From an uncultured Marinilabiliaceae bacterium (GTDB lineage: Bacteria > Bacteroidota > Bacteroidia > Bacteroidales > Marinilabiliaceae): a stretch of 20,693 nucleotides of DNA. Under the pieces are notes generated by a model, which saw only the letters and a program-made list of their open reading frames with translations, did not search any database and was not told where the DNA came from. The first letter of the stretch is position 1. Each line of letters begins with the position of its first letter. Made by a program: the position numbers and the translations under genes. The stretch covers positions 1 to 20,693 of the forward strand of contig CAJONN010000025.1 of assembly GCA_905235955.1 (NCBI GenBank), read 5' to 3'. Shown in pieces: positions 7,798-17,166 of this stretch.

Positions 7798-10689
7798 ATG
7801 GAATGCCTGTGTTTTATAGTAGCCGAGCATAACAAGTTCGGCTACATTTGCTTACCATACATAGTAGACCCAAGCGACAAGCCACACTACAAAATAGTAC
7901 AACCCGCCACGCCCGACATTGTCAGCAATGGTTCAATAGAAATTACACCAGCTGAAAAAGAGGCTGTAGAGATACTGAACAAAATAACCGACAAAGAGCT
8001 GTGCAAACTATATGCAAAAAACAAAACCATTCGTGAGTTTATAGATGGCATAACACCACAAACATTAGACATCATTCGCCCCAACATAGAAAAAAAGATG
8101 AGCATGGCGCTGCCAATAATAGCAAGCAACAATATGCTACTATTTTTGCGTCATGGGCACGATGAAATAACCGAATCCAACAAAATAAAATTTGAACATA
8201 GACTCACTCGTCCAAAATTTTTCTTTACCCTCGATGAAAAAAAGACACTACGCTATTCGCTTGCAATAAGCATAAGCAATGGCGCAGAAACAATAGAAGT
8301 GACACTAACAAAGCAAAAAATAGTAGAAGTAATATCAGATCCGGCAGCACTAATAGTAAAAAACACGCTATACATATTCAACAATATCGAAGTAAAAAAA
8401 TTTCGTCCATTCTACACTCAAAAACTCATAGTAGTAGAGCCACAAAACGTAGAAAAATATCTGCAAACATTTGTGCGCAAATGCATTACAGACCACTACG
8501 TAATGGCCAAAGGCTTTGGAATAAAACGACAAGAATATCAGTGCAAAGCCCTACTTGCCATAGACCAAAACCCATTTGGATACAACTTTACACTCAACTT
8601 TGAATATGGCGAAGAAAAATTTAAATACGCAAGCAACAACAAAAATGTAGAATTGCAAATAGCCAACAACAAATACACCTTCTACACCTGCTCGCGCCAC
8701 TTTGCTGAAGAAAACAAATATGCTGAGCTACTATGCGACTTAGGTCTAAAAGTACAACATAACAACCTATTTACACTTGCTGACCGCCCCAACAACAAAA
8801 GCGTTTATCCACTCATAGAATGGATAAACAACAACCATCAGCAACTTACTGATGCACATATAAGTGTAGACACTTCGACACTAACTGAAACATACTACAA
8901 CGGTCCAATAGAGCTACAAGTATATACTGAAAGCAAAATAGACTGGTTTGAAATATACGCAACAATAAATATTGATGGTTTTGAAATACCATTTATCAAG
9001 CTCAAAAACAATATATTAAATCACGACAACAGGTACATTTTGCCCAACGGACAAATATTTATCATACCAGATGAATGGTTTGTTACGTGGAAAGACCTAA
9101 TACCATTTGTAAAAGAAAAAAACGGCGTCATCATAGTAGATAGCATGCACGCCACACTTCTCCCATCAGACTTTATAGAACAAGATCTCATAGATACCAA
9201 CGGACAAATAGCAATATCGCAAACGCCAATGCAAGGTGCCATCAATGCTACACTACGCCCATACCAGTACGACGGCTTCAAATGGCTCAACACACTATAC
9301 GAAAACAACAAAGGTGGCATCTTGGCCGACGACATGGGACTTGGCAAAACCCTACAAACATTGGCATTGCTAAGCCACATATATGCCACAGCACCAGTGC
9401 GCACCGACATAAATCAGAATATGTTGAGCACATTCAACAACACCACTCTACCGCCATCAATCATAGTAATGCCCGTATCGCTCGTACACAACTGGATAAA
9501 CGAAATAAACAAATTTACCCCACACCTCAGAGTATACAACTACATAGGCAAAAACAGAGCACAAAGCACCGAAATAGACAGAATAATACAACACTATCAT
9601 ATAGTAATAACCACCTACGGACTACTACGCAACGACATAAACTACCTATCGGCAGCACACTTTGAATACCTCATACTCGATGAAAGTCAATGCATAAAAA
9701 ATCCATCGTCGATAACATACAAAGCTGCTTGTAAAATCAACGCCAAACACTACCTAACACTTAGTGGTACCCCAATAGAAAATAACCTCTTCGACCTATG
9801 GGCACAGATGAACCTAATAAACAAAGGACTGCTTGGCACATCAACATTCTTCCGCAACTTTTTTGTTTCGCCAATAGAAAAAGAAAACAAAGAGGCAGAA
9901 CAAAAACTCAAACGAATAATAACCCCCTACATACTACGCCGCACCAAAAGCAACGTAGCCAATGACTTGCCACCAATAAGCGAGCAAATCATATATTGCA
10001 CCATGACACAAGAGCAAGCCGACATATATGAAGAAGAAATACGCTGCTGCCGCAACGAAATAATAAAACTAACCGACAGCAACGCCACACTACAAACCGA
10101 AACATTTGCAGCCCTCAAAGCCCTTACACGCCTACGACTTGCCGCCAACCATCCGTTTCTGATTCACCCAGACTATGGCGGACTATCAGGCAAAACTGAG
10201 CAAGTAAAAGAACAGATAAACAACATACTATCTGAGGGACACAACGTGCTTATATTCTCATCGTTTGTGAGAGACTTAGAGCTACTGCAGAAACACTTAG
10301 AAAACGAAAAAATAGAATACTGCATACTCACAGGTACAACCCGAAACCGCCAAGAGGTGATAAGCAACTTCATGAACAACAACAACATACACATTTTCCT
10401 CATATCGCTCAAAGCAGGTGGCGTAGGCCTAAACCTCACCAAAGCCGACTACGTAATTATGCTCAACCCATGGTGGAATCCGCAAGCAGAACAACAAGCC
10501 ATCGACAGAACACACCGCATAGGACAAGACAAACCTGTGATGGTTTATCGCTTCATAACAAAAGACACTATTGAGGAAAAAATAGAAAAACTTCAGCAAA
10601 AAAAGAGTCAATTGGCTGTTACATTCATAAACAATACCCCACTTTCTATATTTACCAACGAAGAACTAAAAGCATTGATTACCGAATAA
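7798..10689 (+). CDS. SNF2/Rad54-type DEAD-box helicase-like ATPase
   Basis: This 963-residue protein is an SNF2 superfamily ATP-dependent DNA translocase, expected in the cytoplasm. The C-terminal motor is complete: a Q-like RPYQYDGFKWL, Walker A ADDMGLGKT (about residues 510-518), motif Ia PVSLVHNW, Walker B ILDESQCIKN (about 625-634), motif III LTLSGTPIENN, motif V LKAGGVGLNLTKADYVI, and motif VI DRTHRIGQ (near 905). The N-terminal half (1 to about 480) has no motif I can name with certainty; parts resemble the associated domain of bacterial SNF2 proteins (PF08455). I see no SWIM zinc finger. The ATG at 7798 is the only sensible start. The gene is 32 bases after the M23 gene with no terminator between, so it seems to share the ftsK transcript. 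The coding strand is unusually C-rich over G. Its substrate is unknown; chromatin-like remodelling or RNA polymerase recycling are known roles of relatives. Confidence 0.9.
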   Translation: MECLCFIVAEHNKFGYICLPYIVDPSDKPHYKIVQPATPDIVSNGSIEITPAEKEAVEILNKITDKELCKLYAKNKTIREFIDGITPQTLDIIRPNIEKKMSMALPIIASNNMLLFLRHGHDEITESNKIKFEHRLTRPKFFFTLDEKKTLRYSLAISISNGAETIEVTLTKQKIVEVISDPAALIVKNTLYIFNNIEVKKFRPFYTQKLIVVEPQNVEKYLQTFVRKCITDHYVMAKGFGIKRQEYQCKALLAIDQNPFGYNFTLNFEYGEEKFKYASNNKNVELQIANNKYTFYTCSRHFAEENKYAELLCDLGLKVQHNNLFTLADRPNNKSVYPLIEWINNNHQQLTDAHISVDTSTLTETYYNGPIELQVYTESKIDWFEIYATINIDGFEIPFIKLKNNILNHDNRYILPNGQIFIIPDEWFVTWKDLIPFVKEKNGVIIVDSMHATLLPSDFIEQDLIDTNGQIAISQTPMQGAINATLRPYQYDGFKWLNTLYENNKGGILADDMGLGKTLQTLALLSHIYATAPVRTDINQNMLSTFNNTTLPPSIIVMPVSLVHNWINEINKFTPHLRVYNYIGKNRAQSTEIDRIIQHYHIVITTYGLLRNDINYLSAAHFEYLILDESQCIKNPSSITYKAACKINAKHYLTLSGTPIENNLFDLWAQMNLINKGLLGTSTFFRNFFVSPIEKENKEAEQKLKRIITPYILRRTKSNVANDLPPISEQIIYCTMTQEQADIYEEEIRCCRNEIIKLTDSNATLQTETFAALKALTRLRLAANHPFLIHPDYGGLSGKTEQVKEQINNILSEGHNVLIFSSFVRDLELLQKHLENEKIEYCILTGTTRNRQEVISNFMNNNNIHIFLISLKAGGVGLNLTKADYVIMLNPWWNPQAEQQAIDRTHRIGQDKPVMVYRFITKDTIEEKIEKLQQKKSQLAVTFINNTPLSIFTNEELKALITE

Positions 10690-10767
10690 GAGTAACAAAA
10701 AAAAACGCAAAATATACGAAACAAAAAACAACACACATCGTAGTTACAAAATTGTAATAAGAATACG

Positions 10768-11688
10768 ATGGAATTGGATATAAAGGAAATAATTGGTGAT
10801 ATAAAATTTGATGAAAAGATTATAACAATAAATAATGGTTGCATCATCTTAAACGATGGTACCATTATTCGTTCGGGTAATAGCGATACCACATTGTCTC
10901 ATATCAACAAAGACACCAAAAACAATAACGATTTATGGCATGAAGAGTTTGAAGTAAAAGAATTCAACACTCTCATTGTCAATTCGTATATCAATGTTGA
11001 TTTCTCAATAGGTAAACAATATAAAGTATATGTAGAAGCGCCCAAAGAGATTGTAGAAACATTGGCTATAGAAAACAAAGGCAACGAATTGCACCTCAAT
11101 ATAAAACAAGACACCAACGATACGCACAACATTGTTCTGAAAGTTGTAGCACCTTCTTTGTCAAAAATAATAGCCAACAACATATCGATTGTCAATGTGC
11201 ATGCGCCTATACAGAACAACAACATCATTATGTTGTCAGCTCACGAAGGCAGCAAAATAACCTTATCTACAATTACATGCGCAAATGTATATATAACTGT
11301 AACTGAGGGTGCTACAATGACAATAAGCAACATTGAAGCAAGCAAATCTATAATAGCCAAAACTACACAAGGTGCACATATCAACATTACAGAATATGCC
11401 CATACGCCCAACATTTACATCAATACTGAGCAAGGCTCAACTGTAGATATGCGAGGTGTAAATGCCGACCAGATTATAGCAAAGTCGGGCGGTGCATCAA
11501 CCATAATGCTTGCCGGAGAGGCTAAAGATGCTGAGTATATAGCTGGCAAACGTAGCAACATAATAGCCCAAGAGTTAGTTGCTATCAACGGCAAGGCTAC
11601 CACTACTGAGTTGGCACACATCAAGTGCAATGTTACCGAACACTTTGAGAAGCATTCGTCTATTTTAGCTAAGATTGTGAATAAATAA
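10768..11688 (+). CDS. GIN-domain (DUF2807) beta-helix protein without signal peptide
   Basis: Function unknown. From about residue 59 to the end, this 306-residue protein has the head-GIN/DUF2807 pattern: FEVKEFNTLIVNSYINVDFS, then short repeated strands with Gly, Ser, Thr and Ile (for example NELHLNIKQ, GATMTISNIEA, GAHINITEYA) that would fold as a right-handed beta-helix. Family members are usually exported, but this one begins MELDIKEIIGDIKFDEKIIT, charged and without a hydrophobic core. No in-frame upstream start adds a signal peptide, because a TAG lies at 10741-10743. It therefore looks cytoplasmic unless exported by another route. Residues 15-36 (DEKIITINNGCIILNDGTII) form an extra strand-rich leader. 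It sits 78 bases after the SNF2 gene, with no clear promoter seen, and converges with mutS2. Confidence 0.75.
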   Translation: MELDIKEIIGDIKFDEKIITINNGCIILNDGTIIRSGNSDTTLSHINKDTKNNNDLWHEEFEVKEFNTLIVNSYINVDFSIGKQYKVYVEAPKEIVETLAIENKGNELHLNIKQDTNDTHNIVLKVVAPSLSKIIANNISIVNVHAPIQNNNIIMLSAHEGSKITLSTITCANVYITVTEGATMTISNIEASKSIIAKTTQGAHINITEYAHTPNIYINTEQGSTVDMRGVNADQIIAKSGGASTIMLAGEAKDAEYIAGKRSNIIAQELVAINGKATTTELAHIKCNVTEHFEKHSSILAKIVNK

Positions 11689-11701
11689 AAAACTCTCTGC
11701 T

Positions 11702-14206
11702 TTACAAATCGAGTTCTACTATTGAAATGCCAGCTCCACCAAATTGTACATGTTCATCACGTACGCTTGCAACAAATGGCTGAGCATTGAGCCACTGACG
11801 TATCATCTGACGCAATATGCCGTTGCCTTTGCCATGCAAAATGCTTAGGTGCGACTGCTCACACATTATTGCTTCATCAACAAAAGCGGCAACCTTTTCA
11901 AGCGCTTCGTCGGCGCGCAAACCTCGTACATCGAGTTCGGCTTTGAAGTTGAGTTTTTTCTCGCGCACTGTGTTACCTACGTTGCTATACGAAACCGACA
12001 CTTGCGCATTGCTCAGTTTTTTGTTTTGCCTACCCGATATTTTTTTCAGTTTGCTAATGTCAACATTGGTTTTCATATTGCCCACAGCCACTTGCACATT
12101 GTTGCCTTTTATCTGTAGCACTTCGCCTCGCTGATCGGTATTTCCATTTATTATCACTACGTCGCCTACTGCTATTTTTTCATCGGCAACAAGTTGTTGT
12201 TTCTGTGCAACAGACTGTTGTTCAATCTTTTGCTTATTTTGTACTTTGCGTTCTTGACGTTCGCGAATGCGTTGCATTTTGCGTTCTACTATGTCGTCAG
12301 CCTCTATTTTGTCTATGTCGGCTACCTTTTGCTTAAATGCCTCAACGTCGGTGCGAAGTTGGCGTGTGCGTTCTTTTTCAGCTTGTGCCTCGCGTATTTC
12401 ACGCACTGCATTTTCTATTTTGCTATTAGCTTCAGACATTATCTCCTCAGCCTTATGCTTGGCTTTCGACAATATATCTTTGCGTTCCTGCTTTATGCGT
12501 TCAAGTTCGTTGCTATATCGTTCGAGCACTTGCGAAAGGCGTTTTTCTTGCTCTTTGATGGTTTGTCGCTTGTTTTCCCAATAATTTTTGTCTCTCACTA
12601 TTTCACGCAAATGCTTGTCGAAATCGAGATGTTCTTGTCCCATTTTTTCTTTTGCTTCAGCCAAAATAGACTCTGGCAAACCTATCTTTCGAGCTATTTC
12701 AAAGGCAAACGAACCACCGGGCTGCCCCATTTGCAAGCGGAAAAGTGGTTGTATAGCATGAGTATCGAAAAGCATTGCACCATTGTGTAGTCCTTCAGTT
12801 TGTGCTGCAAAATGCTTCAGATTGGTATAGTGAGTGGTTATTACGCCATAAACGCCTTTCCTATTGAGTTCTGCCAACACACTTTCAGCTATTGCGCCAC
12901 CTAAAATAGGCTCTGTACCAGTACCAAATTCATCGATAAGAATGAGGGTACGTGCCGAACTGCTACGCACAAAGTGCTTCATGTTGGTGAGGTGCGACGA
13001 ATATGTTGAGAGGTCGTTTTCAATGCTTTGTTCATCGCCCATATCAATAAATATGTCAGAAAAGATGCCCATTTTCGAACTTTTGTCCATCGGAACAAGC
13101 ATACCACATTGCATCATATATTGCACTAAGCCAACAGTTTGCAAGCATACTGACTTACCTCCAGCATTCGGACCTGATATTATCAGTATGCGTTGCAATG
13201 GAGCTTCGAGTTCGATTTCGAGCGGAACAATAGCCCTACCCTGCTCTTTGAGTTGCAAAAAAAGCAACGGATGACGTGCGCCCGACCAATACATGCCTTG
13301 CCTATCCTCAACTTTGGGCATTACCGACTCTGTTTCGTAGGCGTATTGGGCTTTGGCTCTGACAAAATCAATATACCCCATATATTCAAACGATTCGATA
13401 ATATCGGCTATGTATGGGCGAATGTTGGCCGACATATCGGTGAGAATTTTTATCAACTCACGACGTTCGGCGTAGTGTAGTTCGCGTAGTTCGTTGTTCA
13501 TAGCCACTATTTCGGTGGGCTCTATGTAGCTTGTTCGACCTGTTGACGATTCATCAAGCACAATGCCACTTATGCGTCGCTTGTTGCCGGCTGGCACGGG
13601 TATCACTGCTCGCCCATCGCGCACTGCTACTGATGCATCGGCCTCAACAATGCCATCAGCCTGAGCTTGCTTCATGATGCTGAGCAAACGTTTCGAAACA
13701 CTGCTCTGCTTTGAAGCTATGTCGCGTCTTATTTGCAAGAGTTCGGGCGAAGCATTGTCTTTGATGCGCCCAAATTTATCGAGTATGTTGTCGATGCGCT
13801 CAATCAGAACTGGATAGATGGGCACTTCGGCCGACAACTGACTGAGCAACGGATATGCACCATCTTCGGCTACCTCAAAAAAATGCACCAAACTTCTGAC
13901 CATTTTTAGCATCCGACACAAATCGGCCAATTCTGCCTCTTCCAAATACAATCCTTCAATACGTATGCGCTTGATAGCTTCAGTCAGATCTGGAAATTCA
14001 GAAATTGGAAAGTCGGCATCAGAGGTGCGAATAGTGCACATTTCGTCAACTTCGGCAAGCTTGCCAACAATGTCAGAATATGTGGTCAGATAACTCATTT
14101 GGTCAACATTTTGGCAACCTAACGGACTGAGGCAATAGGTTTTGAGCACTTCGCGTATGCGACCAAATTTTAGTTTTTGTTCTATATTTTGCGGATATAA
14201 CGACAT
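11702..14206 (-). CDS. mutS2: MutS2, Smr-domain MutS-family ATPase
   Basis: MutS2 proteins are homodimeric ATPases that act on branched DNA to limit recombination, and in Bacillus on collided ribosomes. The order is the family's usual one: an N-terminal clamp/core region, the ATPase with Walker A GPNAGGKS (345-352, lysine K351), Walker B LILIDEFGTGTEP, a long Lys/Glu/Gln-rich coiled coil, a small KOW-like beta domain (VGDVVIINGNTDQRGEVLQI), and a C-terminal Smr nuclease domain with LDVRG and HGKGNGILR. I choose ATG 14206 (MSLYPQNIEQKLKF), which matches the family's N-terminus; a GTG at 14242 would add 12 residues and overlap the end of the wbqC reading frame. The length, 834 residues, is normal. 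It lies 25 bases after the wbqC-like remnant and converges with the GIN gene at 13 bases. Confidence 0.95.
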   Translation of the reverse strand: MSLYPQNIEQKLKFGRIREVLKTYCLSPLGCQNVDQMSYLTTYSDIVGKLAEVDEMCTIRTSDADFPISEFPDLTEAIKRIRIEGLYLEEAELADLCRMLKMVRSLVHFFEVAEDGAYPLLSQLSAEVPIYPVLIERIDNILDKFGRIKDNASPELLQIRRDIASKQSSVSKRLLSIMKQAQADGIVEADASVAVRDGRAVIPVPAGNKRRISGIVLDESSTGRTSYIEPTEIVAMNNELRELHYAERRELIKILTDMSANIRPYIADIIESFEYMGYIDFVRAKAQYAYETESVMPKVEDRQGMYWSGARHPLLFLQLKEQGRAIVPLEIELEAPLQRILIISGPNAGGKSVCLQTVGLVQYMMQCGMLVPMDKSSKMGIFSDIFIDMGDEQSIENDLSTYSSHLTNMKHFVRSSSARTLILIDEFGTGTEPILGGAIAESVLAELNRKGVYGVITTHYTNLKHFAAQTEGLHNGAMLFDTHAIQPLFRLQMGQPGGSFAFEIARKIGLPESILAEAKEKMGQEHLDFDKHLREIVRDKNYWENKRQTIKEQEKRLSQVLERYSNELERIKQERKDILSKAKHKAEEIMSEANSKIENAVREIREAQAEKERTRQLRTDVEAFKQKVADIDKIEADDIVERKMQRIRERQERKVQNKQKIEQQSVAQKQQLVADEKIAVGDVVIINGNTDQRGEVLQIKGNNVQVAVGNMKTNVDISKLKKISGRQNKKLSNAQVSVSYSNVGNTVREKKLNFKAELDVRGLRADEALEKVAAFVDEAIMCEQSHLSILHGKGNGILRQMIRQWLNAQPFVASVRDEHVQFGGAGISIVELDL

Positions 14207-14231
14207 ATTGCTTTTGTTGCTAAAAAAAACG

Positions 14232-14875
14232 TTACTCACCACGAGCCATTTGCATCAAAACGAGCTTAGCTTCAGGTCCCATATTGAAAAGCAAGTCGAG
14301 CACCGACATGCCTTTTTGAAATCCATATTTCTGTGCAAACACCTGATAATAAGCCACATCTATCACACCTTGAGCAAGCAGATGATTGCTATTGTGCCCA
14401 ATGCCATTACGACTTGCGATGGTTGTTTCTCATACTCTGCCGTGAAGGTTACATTGAGTTCTATCTGTAGCAGCTGTGCAATGAGTTGCATCATATCTAA
14501 GTTGAGTTGCCACAAGAAAACATTGTTGCGCTGATAGATAGCTGCAAAATCGTCTTCATAGAACTCATAAAAGGGCGAAGCGTTGTATGCCGAACGGAAG
14601 GCGTTGAGATGCTCCGAAGCCCAATCGGTGCTATAATTGATGCGTGTTTGCACGTATGGTGCATCGTTGCTGCTAAACACTGGCACTGTGAGGGCTATTG
14701 GTCCGTTGGCCGACATTATGACCACTCTATTTCTGAAGGTGCGCCTCAGATAGTTGCCATGTGCCTCAATTATGTTGTTGCCCTGCCTAAATAGCTGCGC
14801 CCAGTGGTATACCGAACCAAAATATGGCAAGTTGAGTAGTTTGTCCATTGTGTTTACACTAAATAGAGATGCCAT
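14232..14875 (-). pseudogene. WbqC-like protein gene split by a frameshift
   Basis: WbqC-like proteins are found in polysaccharide and O-antigen regions and in many Bacteroidota; their reaction is not established. The first frame, ATG 14875 to TGA 14363, encodes the N-terminal part with typical features: LPYFGSVYHWAQLF, YLRRTFRNRVVIMSANGPIA, LNAFRSAYNASPFYEFYEDDF. The family's C-terminal end is missing there but is present in another frame, reading YYQVFAQKYGF, then SVLDLLFNMGPEAKLVL, to a TAA at 14232. The whole is 644 bases, that is one base short of 215 codons. The shift must lie between 14363 and about 14449, since the second frame has a TGA just before. Read as one gene it would give about 214 residues, the usual length. 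It may be a pseudogene, a sequencing error, or, less likely, a programmed shift; I see no clear slippery site. Confidence 0.8.
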
Positions 14876-14902
14876 TACAATAAAAAAATGACATCTCTAT
14901 TT
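14861..14902 (-). promoter_or_regulatory. Hairpin spanning the wbqC-like start codon
   Basis: On the + strand AAATAGAGATG (14861-14871) and CATCTCTATTT (14892-14902) are a perfect 11-bp inverted repeat with a 20-base loop. In the - strand transcript the 3' arm is codons 2-5 of the wbqC-like gene, and the ATG (14875-14873) sits at the inner edge of the stem, so pairing could hide the initiation region. There is no following T-run in the transcript direction, so it is not an ordinary terminator for the ABC-F gene, whose stop is 24 bases upstream. Confidence 0.45.
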
Positions 14903-14926
14903 CAAAAAAACTATTGCTCAACACTA

Positions 14927-16579
<1,653 letters not shown>

Positions 16580-16599
16580 TTACGAATTTATAAGTGTTG

Positions 16600-16639
16600 T
16601 ATTGTTTGCACTGTTTTTTTATTTTTTGCACAAACAATA
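16600..16639. repeat. Nine-bp inverted repeat upstream of the ABC-F promoter
   Basis: TATTGTTTG (16600-16608) is the reverse complement of CAAACAATA (16631-16639), 22 bases apart in A/T-rich DNA. It lies between the TonB receptor terminator and the ABC-F -7 element and could be an operator, but the stem is short and chance is possible. Confidence 0.3.
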
Positions 16640-16680
16640 TACAATATACTGATTTATAATCTTTTAAATACAAATACCAC

Positions 16681-16714
16681 AAAAAAGCGCGAGCCCCCCA
16701 GAGAAGACTCACGC
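16681..16714 (-). terminator. Intrinsic terminator after the complete TonB receptor
   Basis: In the - strand transcript GCGTGAG (16714-16708) pairs with CTCGCGC (16693-16687), seven pairs with one T-G wobble, followed by six T (16686-16681). It is about 25 bases after the receptor stop. The same hairpin design recurs after the partial receptor at 20210-20242 with paired changes. Confidence 0.8.
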
Positions 16715-17166
16715 CTATCAATCATAAAGTATAAAATATCAGAACTTGAAGTTCACGCCAACGGTGTAGACACCACCAAGCTCATCGGCATAGACAAACT
16801 GACGAGTTTTGTTGTTGAAGAGGTTTTGAGCGTTGAAGAATACTTCAATTGGCTCAGATGGATGATAGCCTACTTTGAGGTTGACGTTGAAAAGTGGGTC
16901 GAGTTTTTCACCATCAGAGTTGTACATCGTAGAGTAGTAGCGCTTAGTCATGAAGTTGCCCGATGCTGCTATTTCAATAAGTTTCACTGGGCGATAAATC
17001 AGACTCAAGTTGCCATAGAACGATGGCGTTGCTTTATGCTCTACTTTGTCTTCCAATGTTGGGTTTACAATGTCATTGAGCTGAGGCGACAAACCGGGCA
17101 TATTTGCCAATTCGTCAACTGTGTTGTTGCTAAAATAGTATTTCTCACCATCGGTTGAAACTATGC
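16681..17166 (-). repeat. Duplicated receptor 3' end, copy A
   Basis: This block, the last 142 codons of the complete TonB receptor plus its terminator, matches the block at 20210-20693. The coding parts align without net gaps at a constant offset of 3527 bases. In the first 60 bases from the stop (16741-16800) I count 55 identical. The similarity extends past the stop codon to the terminator and then fades. Confidence 0.85.

Noticed and set aside
9282..9665. Second + strand frame inside the SNF2 gene
   Set aside because: It overlaps the helicase motor motifs in another frame, and its product, rich in His, Gln and Thr, looks like a frame shadow of A/C-rich codons.
12194..12790. Open + strand frame of 198 codons opposite mutS2
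   Set aside because: It lies wholly inside the coiled-coil part of mutS2 on the other strand. Its Phe/Leu-rich product is what the antisense of Lys/Glu-rich codons gives; no start context or domain supports it.
14363..14449. Programmed -1 frameshift in the WbqC-like gene
   Set aside because: I looked for a slippery heptamer in the possible region and found none, so a mutation or sequence error is more likely.
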